From: Cohnella sp. OV330
GTDB taxonomy: Bacteria > Bacillota > Bacilli > Paenibacillales > Paenibacillaceae
Direction of reading: 5' to 3'
Assembly (NCBI RefSeq): GCF_900112065.1
Contig: NZ_FOKE01000004.1
Location: forward strand, 124,001 to 188,000
Length of the DNA: 64,000 bases
The notes under the pieces: model-generated
Databases searched by the model: none
Told to the model about the DNA's origin: nothing
What the model saw: only the letters and a program-made list of their open reading frames with translations
In this document: in pieces, positions 24,084 through 31,159 of the stretch
Position numbering within the stretch: the stretch's first letter is position 1
Layout: each line of letters begins with the position of its first letter
Position numbers and translations under genes: made by a program

Positions 24084-26072
24084 ATGAGCTCATTTCAAGC
24101 CACATCCCGCTCCGCGGGAGCCGCGCCCGTGCAGGCCAAGTCCGCCCCGGCGCGCTCGACCGCCGCTCCGGCGTCCGCAACGCTGCAGCGCATGCAGTCG
24201 CCCGCCGGCATCCTGCAGCTCCAGCGCGCCCTCGGCAACGCCGCTTTGATCCAGATGCTGACCGATCCGGCCAAGCTTCCCGCTTCGATGCCTTCGCCCA
24301 ACGCTTCGAAGCAGACTTCGCTGGCAGGCGCGCATCTGCGCAGCTTCAAAAAGGAGCTTGACGCCGGCGGCGCCGAATCGTTCGAGGTCGAAGAGAGCGC
24401 GATGGTCGGCGGCAAGATCAAGTATCGCGGCGAGCTGGACGTTTTCGAGGTTTACGACAAGACGGGCGGCTGGAAGCTCGCGAAGTTCGGCTCCGATTAC
24501 GGCTTCATCCGCAAGGAAAAAGTGAAAGCGCTCGGCGGCATCGCCGGCGCGCGGGACAAGCTGGCCGGCATTAAGGCGCAGCAGTCCGGCGGCGCGCTGT
24601 CGTCCGTCGGCGCCAACCCCGAGGCGGAAGAAGGAACGGAAGAACAAGTCGAGACGGCCGATAACCTCAAGGAGCTCGGCACCCTCGTCCCGGGCACCAA
24701 GTCCGAACAACTCGAGGACGCGATCGACAACCTGAAGGGCGTGGAGGGCGCCGAGGACCAAAAGGAAGCGCTCGAAAACCAAAAGAGCCACCTGGACGTC
24801 GGCACCAATCCGCTCGAGTTCGCCATGTCCGGCGTGAGCGGCCTCATCGCCATGAAAAAAACGATCGGCGCGATCAAAGATCCCGAGCAGTCCAAGATGG
24901 ACGTCGCCGAGGGCGTCATCGACACCGCCGAAGCGGGTACGAAGATGGTGGAAAGCAGCTCGGGTCTTATAAATGATGCGGGCGTCGTCCATGGAACTGG
25001 CGAGGTCGGCGATGCGGGCGCGGTCAGCGACTGGGCCGGATCGGTCGGGGAAGCGATCGCCGCCATCAAGAGCGCGTTCAGCGTCGTCAAGGGCATCTAT
25101 GATATGTTCAAAAAAGGCATGAGCGACGAAGGCCTGAGCAAGGACGAGGCGGTGACGGGCACGCTGGACGCGTTGGAAAACAGCCTTCAAGCCGCCCAAG
25201 GCGTCCTGAAGACCGTCAAGGCGATCAAGGACATACTGGATATGGGTACCGCAGGCCTCGCCGCCGCCATTCCGGGCGTGGGCATCGCCATCAGCGGCAT
25301 CTCCATCACGATCAAGACGTACAACGCGGTCAAAGCGACGGTATCCGCCATGAAGATGACGACGGCGAAGCGGGATTTCAAAACCGCCTACGGCGCCGGC
25401 GGCAAAAACAAGGACTATGTCACGGCGGGGAAAAAGCGCACGCTCGGCGGCGTGCATCTGTGGACGTCGAACGCGGGCACCGATCCGGCCAAGCTCAAGC
25501 AGCGCAAGGACGAGCTGACCGCGCTCGGAACGACGGCGTCGCCGGAGGAAGTGCAGGAGCTGAAGGATATCCAGGATTACGAGCTTGCCAAGGAAATGAA
25601 ATACATCAACCGCAAACGGCAGGTTCGCGGCACGATCGAGATCGGCTTGGAGATGACCAACATCGCCGGCGATATCGCGACGCTCTCCGGCGTGGGCGCG
25701 CAGGTCGGCATTCCGCTGAAGGCGGCTGCCGGCGGCGCCGGCGCGGCGATGAAGGTGGCGCGGACTGTCAAGCAGGCCGGCCGGGACCGTGCCTCCAAGG
25801 CAGGCGCGTGGGGCATCACGAAGGCCGTATTCAACGCGGACAAGTCTTCCTCCGCCAAGCTGGCCAAGCGTATCCAGCACAGCAATATGATCCTGGAGAT
25901 GGTCGCCGCGCTGCCGGAATACCGCCCCGGCGACAATGATATTATCAAGCAATACAAACGCGTCGAAAACTTCATCTCGGCCAGCGGCGTGTCGACAGCC
26001 GAGCTGTATCGCCTGAACGGCAACGTCGAGAAGCAGCGCGAGCTGCTCGTCAACGGCATGAAGCAGCGCTGA
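24084..26072 (+). CDS. 662-residue candidate eCIS effector with leader motif and hydrophobic segments
   Basis: The N-terminal 40 residues are disordered and Ala/Pro/Ser-rich. An LQLQRALGNAALIQML motif (44-59) matches the one in the preceding DUF4157 protein. Residues about 110-150 (GELDVFEVYDKTGGWKLAKFG, then YGFIRKEKV) look like a bacterial SH3-type fold. The rest is mostly helical, with Gly/Ala-rich hydrophobic stretches (GTAGLAAAIPGVGIAISGIS near 390-410; SGVGAQVGIPLKAAAGGAGA near 535) that could insert into a membrane. No enzymatic motif is recognised. The ATG at 24084 has AAGGAG 10 bases upstream. It is flanked by the DUF4157 gene and a chaperone-like gene. I infer an injected, possibly membrane-active effector. 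Confidence 0.6.
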   Translation: MSSFQATSRSAGAAPVQAKSAPARSTAAPASATLQRMQSPAGILQLQRALGNAALIQMLTDPAKLPASMPSPNASKQTSLAGAHLRSFKKELDAGGAESFEVEESAMVGGKIKYRGELDVFEVYDKTGGWKLAKFGSDYGFIRKEKVKALGGIAGARDKLAGIKAQQSGGALSSVGANPEAEEGTEEQVETADNLKELGTLVPGTKSEQLEDAIDNLKGVEGAEDQKEALENQKSHLDVGTNPLEFAMSGVSGLIAMKKTIGAIKDPEQSKMDVAEGVIDTAEAGTKMVESSSGLINDAGVVHGTGEVGDAGAVSDWAGSVGEAIAAIKSAFSVVKGIYDMFKKGMSDEGLSKDEAVTGTLDALENSLQAAQGVLKTVKAIKDILDMGTAGLAAAIPGVGIAISGISITIKTYNAVKATVSAMKMTTAKRDFKTAYGAGGKNKDYVTAGKKRTLGGVHLWTSNAGTDPAKLKQRKDELTALGTTASPEEVQELKDIQDYELAKEMKYINRKRQVRGTIEIGLEMTNIAGDIATLSGVGAQVGIPLKAAAGGAGAAMKVARTVKQAGRDRASKAGAWGITKAVFNADKSSSAKLAKRIQHSNMILEMVAALPEYRPGDNDIIKQYKRVENFISASGVSTAELYRLNGNVEKQRELLVNGMKQR

Positions 26073-26137
26073 TCGTGCCGCAGTGGCAGCCACTGGCCAT
26101 TTAATCTGCAATCAATACCAATCGAGAGGGTGAGCTT

Positions 26138-26656
26138 ATGGACAATTATTCGAATGCGCGCGACTTGGCGGAGCTCGGCTTTTTGCAGCAAGCGCTGGAG
26201 GAAGCCGGCCTGCCCTGCCGCCTGCTCGAACCGACCGAGGACGTGCCGATTCCCGCCCTTCTCGCCGCGCCCGACGCCGACGACGAAAGCGGCGAACGCT
26301 ATTTGACTTTTACTTTCGTGCCGCTCGATGACGAGGATATCGGCGAAATCCGCCTGCTGCAGATTTACACCGTGGTCGCGCCCGTCGTCGCTTCGCAAGC
26401 CCTGGCCGGTCTGTCCGAGCTGCTCATGGCGGTCAACAGCCGTCTCCCGCTCGGCCATTTCAGCCTGAATGACGCCGGAGAGCTTTATTATCGCTACGTA
26501 TGGGCAGTCGGCGCCGGGAACAAGCTGCCCCAACCCGACGCGCTTCACGTCATCGACCTGTTCCTCATGACGCTCGGCATGTTCGGACAGACGGTCGGCG
26601 AAGTGGCGTCGGGCAGCCGCCCTTCCGCCGAAGCGATCTCAGCCTTGGATCCCTAA
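26138..26656 (+). CDS. Acidic YbjN/secretion-chaperone-like protein
   Basis: This 172-residue acidic protein has no signal peptide. The stretch NSRLPLGHFSLNDAGELYYRYVWAVGAG and the following hydrophobic helix (VIDLFLMTLGMFGQTVGEV) resemble YbjN-type proteins, whose fold is shared with type III secretion chaperones such as CesT. SD GAGAGGG precedes the ATG. Being the last gene of the cargo cassette, directly after the candidate effector and before a strong terminator, it may keep that effector soluble or hand it to the particle. The fold call is from pattern recognition only. Confidence 0.55.
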   Translation: MDNYSNARDLAELGFLQQALEEAGLPCRLLEPTEDVPIPALLAAPDADDESGERYLTFTFVPLDDEDIGEIRLLQIYTVVAPVVASQALAGLSELLMAVNSRLPLGHFSLNDAGELYYRYVWAVGAGNKLPQPDALHVIDLFLMTLGMFGQTVGEVASGSRPSAEAISALDP

Positions 26657-26689
26657 GAGGGGCGCGGGATTACCGATTTGACAGCGAAC

Positions 26690-26728
26690 AAAAAAGAGGG
26701 GCTAGTTTTGAACTAGACCCCTCTTTTT
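26690..26728. terminator. Bidirectional terminator closing the cargo cassette
   Basis: A near-perfect stem (AGAGGGG-CTAGTT / AACTAG-A-CCCCTCT) has an A-run on one side and a T-run on the other. It can stop both the plus-strand cassette and the convergent metallo-hydrolase gene, whose last codons it overlaps. Confidence 0.92.
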
Positions 26729-27534
26729 GCTGCGGACACCCTCAGTTCCATGCCTTCGGCGGCAAAGCGCGCCCATGCGGGCAAGCCATAATCGCGCCTC
26801 GCGTCGATATCGTGCGACATATGCGTGAATACGACCGACGACGCGCCGACCTCCTCGGCCAGCTGCAGTCCTTCCTTGACGTCGTACAGGGAACGCGTCG
26901 CCATCGGATACGGCTCCTCGTAGAAGCTCGTGCCGAGAATCAGCAGCGACAATCCGCGCAGCGGCTCCTTCTGTTCGTCCGACAAGTCGATCGAATCCGG
27001 ACAATAAGCGAACGATCCGCCGGCCGGGTGGTCGAAGCGGTAGGCGTACGAATAGCCGTTTTTGCCGTGGTTCACCTTCCATGCGCGGATCGCCCAGCCG
27101 CCGTAAGCCAGGTCGCCGGCCTGCTCGAGCGGCCGTTGAAGAAGCCGTCCGCCGATCCACGGATAGCGGTTGGCGACGTCGTGCAGCACCTCGGAAGGGC
27201 CGTAAAGCTCGGCCGTCATTTCCAGCCATCGGCACGCGTCTGCCCATTCGGCAAGGCCCCCGATATGGTCGACGTGCGCATGCGTCAGCAGCGCTCGCTC
27301 CACCCGCCTCGCCCCGAGCCGTTCCATCTGATGGCGCCAGTCCGGCCCGCAATCGACGAGAAGCGGCGCTTCTTCGCCCGTATTCAGCCAAACGGACGAA
27401 CGCCGCCTGACGTTCAGACCGCCGCTGCGCGCTTCCTCGCAGACCGCGCATTCGCAGTATACGCGAGGCGTGCCCAAGGAATCTCCGTTCCCTAGCACCT
27501 TGATGATCAAGTCCTGTTGTTGAGAAGCAGACAA
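26713..27534 (-). CDS. Metallo-beta-lactamase-fold hydrolase (PhnP-like)
   Basis: This 273-residue protein opens LGNGDSLGTPRVYCECAVCEEA. A Cys-containing N-terminal segment of this kind is typical of PhnP-type phosphodiesterases. The dinuclear metal site motif THAHVDHIGG is intact, with later NHGKNGYS, YCPDS and FTHMSHD ligands. The start is TTG 27534 because AAGGAAGG lies 8 bases upstream; the longer reading from 27561 lacks an SD. The substrate is unknown, but cyclic phosphate or phosphodiester hydrolysis fits the family. It is a single gene, convergent with the eCIS cargo cassette. Confidence 0.85.
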   Translation of the reverse strand: MSASQQQDLIIKVLGNGDSLGTPRVYCECAVCEEARSGGLNVRRRSSVWLNTGEEAPLLVDCGPDWRHQMERLGARRVERALLTHAHVDHIGGLAEWADACRWLEMTAELYGPSEVLHDVANRYPWIGGRLLQRPLEQAGDLAYGGWAIRAWKVNHGKNGYSYAYRFDHPAGGSFAYCPDSIDLSDEQKEPLRGLSLLILGTSFYEEPYPMATRSLYDVKEGLQLAEEVGASSVVFTHMSHDIDARRDYGLPAWARFAAEGMELRVSAAKRGV

Positions 27535-27598
27535 CTTGCTTACCTTCCTTCTGTAAGTCAAAGACTATTTTGCAGCTCCGCTGTCCTGGAGGGCCCGC

Positions 27599-28279
27599 TT
27601 AGATCGGCAGCAGCTCGACGTTATCCAGCGCCTCGAGACGCGAGACCATCGTCTCCCATGCTTCCGGCTTGTTCGGCAGCGCGGCGTAATACCAGCGCAG
27701 AAAACCGGCTGCAAGCGATGCAGGCAGCGTAGTCAGCGCATCGTCCACCGGCCTGAAGCACAGGTCGAGGCCTTCTACCGCCTTGCCCTCGTGATCCCAG
27801 GACGGGTGCACGTACGCAATATCGAGACGCTTGAAGCCAAGATGCGACAGCACTTCGCGCCTGACTGCGGGATGCATCGGACCGACAGGACCGGCGGCTT
27901 CCCCCTCGCCCAGCTGCGCCGGATCGTAAATCTCGGCGAACATGCCCAGCATCGGCACGCCGCTCTCCGCCTCCAGCCGCTTCAGGTGCGCCTCGCGCTG
28001 CACGAGCAAAAATCGGCCGATGCCGAGCCCCGGGCGCCCGACGATCGTAAAGTCCGTCATCGCCACCGCGAATTCGGGCCGGTACCGGTATTCGGTCGCG
28101 CCGACCACCTCGCCGTCCAGCACGGCGACGAATACCTGGATCGTCGGATCCAGCAGCGGCTCACGCCAGAGTTCGAACGCCAGAACCTCTTCCGGCGGAA
28201 AAACGCGTCCCATCAAATCATGCATTTTGGAAAAATACGGATCTTCGATCGATTCGATCTTGCGATATGCCAACGCCAA
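27599..28279 (-). CDS. GNAT-like acetyltransferase family protein
   Basis: This 226-residue cytoplasmic protein has a GNAT-like core: VFVAVLDGEVVGATEYRY, then FTIVGRPGLGIGRFLLVQREAHL, matching the beta4 strand and acetyl-CoA loop (RPGLGIG in place of R/QxxGxG/A). The substrate is unknown. The start is TTG 28279 with GGAGGG 6 bases upstream. The frame stays open to an ATG at 28360, but that extension is interrupted by a terminator-like hairpin and lacks an SD. Confidence 0.7.
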   Translation of the reverse strand: MALAYRKIESIEDPYFSKMHDLMGRVFPPEEVLAFELWREPLLDPTIQVFVAVLDGEVVGATEYRYRPEFAVAMTDFTIVGRPGLGIGRFLLVQREAHLKRLEAESGVPMLGMFAEIYDPAQLGEGEAAGPVGPMHPAVRREVLSHLGFKRLDIAYVHPSWDHEGKAVEGLDLCFRPVDDALTTLPASLAAGFLRWYYAALPNKPEAWETMVSRLEALDNVELLPI

Positions 28280-28302
28280 ATTGTTCCCTCCACTTCCGGC
28301 CA

Positions 28303-28341
28303 TAAAAAGAGGAAGACGGGCCGCTTGCATCCCCGTCTTCC
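28303..28341 (-). terminator. Hairpin with T-run in the leader of the GNAT-like gene
   Basis: On the minus strand GGAAGACGGG pairs with CCCGTCTTCC and is followed by TCTTTTTAT. It lies 24 bases before the chosen TTG start. It is either a terminator of upstream transcription or an attenuator in this gene's own leader. A promoter-like TTTACA-17-TACGCT sits about 45 bases further upstream. Confidence 0.75.
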
Positions 28342-28530
28342 CGTGCGATAGCCAGCTCATGAAATCAAGCGTAAAGGAATCGAAACGTCTTGTAAAGTTT
28401 AATCTGTCGCTTCGGCGGCTGCCGGGACGACAAATGCATGCCGGCCCGGACCGACAAATCGCTCGCCGCGGACCGTAGCGGCGCCTCCTCGGCGCTCCGC
28501 TCGAGCCTGATCCTGAAAGAGCTTGGCTGG

Positions 28531-28575
28531 CTACAGGCTGGCAAGACCTTTCGGCGCCTTGAGATCGTTGTTCAT
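28531..28575 (-). CDS. Possible 14-residue small peptide (MNNDLKAPKGLASL)
   Basis: The ATG at 28575 is preceded by a near-ideal SD (CGGAGGT, 9 bases of spacing) and ends with TAG after 14 codons. It could be a leader peptide or a small protein, or the remnant of a longer gene. Only the SD supports it; no family is recognised. Confidence 0.35.
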   Translation of the reverse strand: MNNDLKAPKGLASL

Positions 28576-28724
28576 GAATCGGTTACCTCCGCGTCCGCAC
28601 GTAATCGGCATACGGCTCCGCTTCCGCGGCGCCTTCCCCTATATTAGAATTTTCCGCTGGGGGACGGCTTGAAGGATTTCCGGAATTTGTTGCTTTATAA
28701 CGCAAGTCCCGCCCTGGCGCACGA

Positions 28725-28752
28725 TAAAAAACGCCTTCCCGCAAGAAGGTGT
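28725..28752 (-). terminator. Terminator of the nitrilase-GNAT pair
   Basis: The minus strand reads CACCTTC-TTGCGG-GAAGGCG followed by TTTTTTATCG, about 30 bases after the GNAT stop codon. Confidence 0.8.
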
Positions 28753-28783
28753 CTCGACGAAGCTTATATACGAGCGGCGGAGT

Positions 28784-29443
28784 CTAAACGATAAACGGAT
28801 TGCGCCACTCCATAAGCGCCGCGTTGCCGCGGGATTCCTCGTCGTCGAGGTAGCCGCGCGCGACGCCGACCGGGATGCGTCCGCACCGGATCAGGAAGGA
28901 GACGACCGGATCCCGAAGCCGCCCCGACTTCACTTCCTCCAGGTACTGCTCGGGCGTCAGACGGTCCGCGTGCTTGTGATAGCCGGGCATGCGTCCGCCG
29001 CTCAGCAGCCGGCGGCAGCCGAGATGGACGGCCGTCTCGTGCATCGACTGGATGAGCCATTTGCCGAGTCCGAGCGAACGATAGGCCGGCCTGACGCAAA
29101 GATCGACCACATAAAGGGTATCTCCGTCCGGCTCGTGGTTGCGAATGTAGCCGTTATCCGTCGCCTCGGCCCATGAGTGCCCGTCGCCGTTCGCAAGCGT
29201 CCGCCTGAGCGACGTCATCGAGCCCGCGAGGCGTCCGTCGACCTCAACGCAGAGCGCGCCTGCGGGGAATCGACTCACATGCTCCTCGAGCTGCGCTTCG
29301 TTCCACCACAATTCGGACGGGTAAGGCGGCGGGAAGCTCTCCGCTTGAACTTCGATCAACGCCTTGAAGTCAGCCCGCGTATACAGCCGGATCTCGGCCT
29401 CGGCCGTCCGGCTCCCGTCCGATACGATGATGCGTTTGCGCAT
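28784..29443 (-). CDS. GNAT N-acetyltransferase paired with nitrilase-family protein
   Basis: This 219-residue GNAT has the acetyl-CoA-binding segment VDLCVRPAYRSLGLGKWLIQSM (Rx5GxG in ..YRSLGLGKWL). The start ATG at 29443 lies 15 bases after the nitrilase-family stop, so the two form an operon. In Bacillus YhcX a GNAT domain and a nitrilase-type hydrolase are fused in one protein. Here they are encoded as neighbours in the reverse order. The substrate is unknown. Confidence 0.85.
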   Translation of the reverse strand: MRKRIIVSDGSRTAEAEIRLYTRADFKALIEVQAESFPPPYPSELWWNEAQLEEHVSRFPAGALCVEVDGRLAGSMTSLRRTLANGDGHSWAEATDNGYIRNHEPDGDTLYVVDLCVRPAYRSLGLGKWLIQSMHETAVHLGCRRLLSGGRMPGYHKHADRLTPEQYLEEVKSGRLRDPVVSFLIRCGRIPVGVARGYLDDEESRGNAALMEWRNPFIV

Positions 29444-29458
29444 GTCGATCCTCCCTTC

Positions 29459-30326
29459 TTACTGCCAATCGGTATACAGATCGACTCTGCGTTCCCGCCA
29501 GGTCGTGACGGAGCCGGCTTCGCGGACATCGTCCAGCAGCGATAGGTCGAGATCCGCCGTGATCAGCATATCCGCGTTCATATCCCCTTCGCTCAGGATG
29601 CCGCCCGGCGGAAACGGTATATCGTTCGGCGCGATGACGGCGGCCTGTCCGTAGTTCGCGCGCATGAAGTCGATGCGGGTCAGCGAGCCGATCGTTCCAG
29701 TCGTTACGACGTAAATTTGGTTTTCCACGGTTCTGGCATGACAGCAGTACCGGACCCGGTGGAACCCGTGCCGGTCGTCGGTGCAGGACGGGCAGAAAAT
29801 GACGTTCGCGCCTTTGGCGCGCACCATGCGCACGATCTCCGGAAATTCGATGTCGTAGCACGTGAGCAGTCCGATCTTGCCGAACGGCGTGTCGATTACC
29901 TCGACGCCGTCTCCGGGCCGCACGTTCCACGCCTGCACCTCCGACGGCGTAATGTGAAGCTTGTCCTGAGTATGCCAGCTGCCGTCCGGCTTGAATATAA
30001 AGGCCGTGTTGCGAAGGGCATTCCCAAGCCTTGTCACATGCGTTCCCGCGAACAAATACATGCCGTACTGCTGCGCCAATCCGGAGAAAAGGCTCGTATA
30101 CAGCTCCGTATAATCCGGGAGCGAGTCGATAGGACGGCCCGCGCCGCTCGCCTCCTCGCCGATACCGAGCAGCGGCATCGTGATAAACTCGGGGAACAGC
30201 ACGAACTGCGAACCGTTCGGCCGCGTTGCGAACATAGTGCTTGACCTGCGCGCTCCATTCCTCGACGCTCTCGACGTCCTCCAGCGCGAACTGAACGGCG
30301 GAAACTCTCTTTTTCATCGGTTCCAT
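29459..30326 (-). pseudogene. Nitrilase/carbon-nitrogen hydrolase gene with an apparent frameshift
   Basis: Two frames together make one nitrilase-family protein. The first begins MEPMKKRVSAVQFALEDVESVEEWSAQVKHYVRNAAE from 30326. The second, from about 30220 onward, continues QFVLFPEFITMPL with the catalytic triad Glu (FPEF), Lys (TQDKLHITP) and Cys (LLTCYDIEFPE). The switch needs a one-base skip around 30210-30222 in GCCGAACGGTTCGC. Everything else is intact, so this is either a recent frameshift or a sequencing error. A start at 30235 without the first strand would remove conserved sequence. The second frame ends at 29459. Confidence 0.75.
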
Positions 30327-30423
30327 CCCTGTCTTTCCTTCCCCTCATTATATCGGGTGCGCGGCGGCTCGCAAACCGCGTTTCGCGCATGAGAGAATTC
30401 TCATCTCGTTCTAAGAAATCGAC

Positions 30424-30459
30424 AAGAGCCGCATAATTATGCGGCTCTTTCTCTTTTTG
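30424..30459 (+). terminator. Perfect palindrome plus T-run upstream of the NlpC/P60 gene
   Basis: AAGAGCCGCAT-AATT-ATGCGGCTCTTT is followed by CTCTTTTT. It looks like a plus-strand rho-independent terminator, yet no plus-strand gene lies before it. The nearest upstream genes are on the minus strand and start there. It may stop an unannotated short transcript or act in the leader of the next gene. Confidence 0.7.
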
Positions 30460-30552
30460 GAAAATTATAGGCCGTTTGGAATCTGTTATAGTTGGGTTAA
30501 ACAAATAGGCCCTAGCGAGCCGCACCCATCGGACGGAGGATCGCCACACAAC

Positions 30553-31053
30553 ATGAGCATGAATATTCGCAGCCGAATGATCCGCAAAATCGCCAGCCTG
30601 GGACTTTGCGTTGCCATTGCCGTTTCCGGTACGCTTTTCGCATCCGCACCCAAAGCCGCCGCAGCCGCTTCGACGTCCGCCAAAGCCGACAAGATCATCA
30701 CGTTAGGCAAAAAATACTTGGGCGTCAAATACCGCCTCGGCGCGCCATCCGGCTCGACCCAGATGTTCGACTGCTCCAGCTTCATGCAATATATTTTCGG
30801 CAAATACGGCGTCAAGCTCCCGCGCGTCTCCAGCGCGCAAGCGACCAAGGGCAAGACGGTTGCCAAGTCCGCTCTTAAAAAGGGCGATCTCGTCTTTTTC
30901 GAATCCAGCAACAGTTCCAAAATCGGACATGTCGCCGTCTACATCGGCAACAACAAAATTCTTCATACGTACGGCAAGCCGGGGGTCACCATCACGAGCC
31001 TGAGCGCTGCCTATTGGAAGAGCCATTACAAGACCGCCAAGCGCGTACTCTAG
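30553..31053 (+). CDS. Secreted NlpC/P60 peptidoglycan hydrolase
   Basis: This 166-residue protein has a signal peptide (basic SRMIRKIAS, hydrophobic LGLCVAIAVSGTLFA, Ala-rich cleavage region) followed by one NlpC/P60 domain. Catalytic Cys is in FDCSSFMQY and His in KIGHVAVYIG, with a third polar residue expected around HTYGK. It would cut gamma-D-Glu-diamino acid bonds in peptide stems outside the membrane. There is no separate wall-binding domain. The ATG at 30553 lies 12 bases behind GGAGGA, slightly long; a second ATG 6 bases on is possible. Confidence 0.92.
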   Translation: MSMNIRSRMIRKIASLGLCVAIAVSGTLFASAPKAAAAASTSAKADKIITLGKKYLGVKYRLGAPSGSTQMFDCSSFMQYIFGKYGVKLPRVSSAQATKGKTVAKSALKKGDLVFFESSNSSKIGHVAVYIGNNKILHTYGKPGVTITSLSAAYWKSHYKTAKRVL

Positions 31054-31080
31054 CAGTGAGTTTGCCGCTCGGCTAACTAT

Positions 31081-31127
31081 AAAGCCTTCGTCCCCCCGCC
31101 CGGCGGCGGCGTGACGAAGGCTTTTTC
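31081..31127. terminator. Terminator between NlpC/P60 gene and sensor kinase gene
   Basis: AAAGCCTTCGTC and GACGAAGGCTTTTT form a 12-bp stem around a GC-rich inner hairpin. It serves the plus-strand gene and, with its A-run, could also serve the convergent kinase gene. Confidence 0.9.
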
Positions 31128-31159
31128 GCGGTCTCGAACAGCTGTGACAAATAATGCCC

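Larger units (their letters stand above)
28361..28783 (-). other. Intergenic stretch between GNAT genes
   Basis: About 420 bases hold no substantial gene. The stretch contains a terminator at its upstream end (28725-28752), a 14-codon open frame behind a strong SD (28531-28575), and a weak promoter-like pair near 28373-28401 in front of the 27599-28279 gene. Nothing else is evident. Confidence 0.6.

Noticed and set aside
24090..26111. 673-codon open frame antisense to the 662-residue effector gene
   Set aside because: It mirrors the codon phase of a GC-rich gene, has no SD and has no recognisable domain; the plus-strand gene has an SD, a leader motif and coherent neighbours.
29370..30326. 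318-codon frame as an independent gene
   Set aside because: Only its first 37 or so codons look like protein (nitrilase N-terminus); the remainder is an out-of-frame reading of the nitrilase body.
30330..30552. c-di-AMP (ydaO) riboswitch upstream of the NlpC/P60 gene
   Set aside because: Only one simple palindrome plus T-run is present; none of the conserved ydaO motifs can be found.
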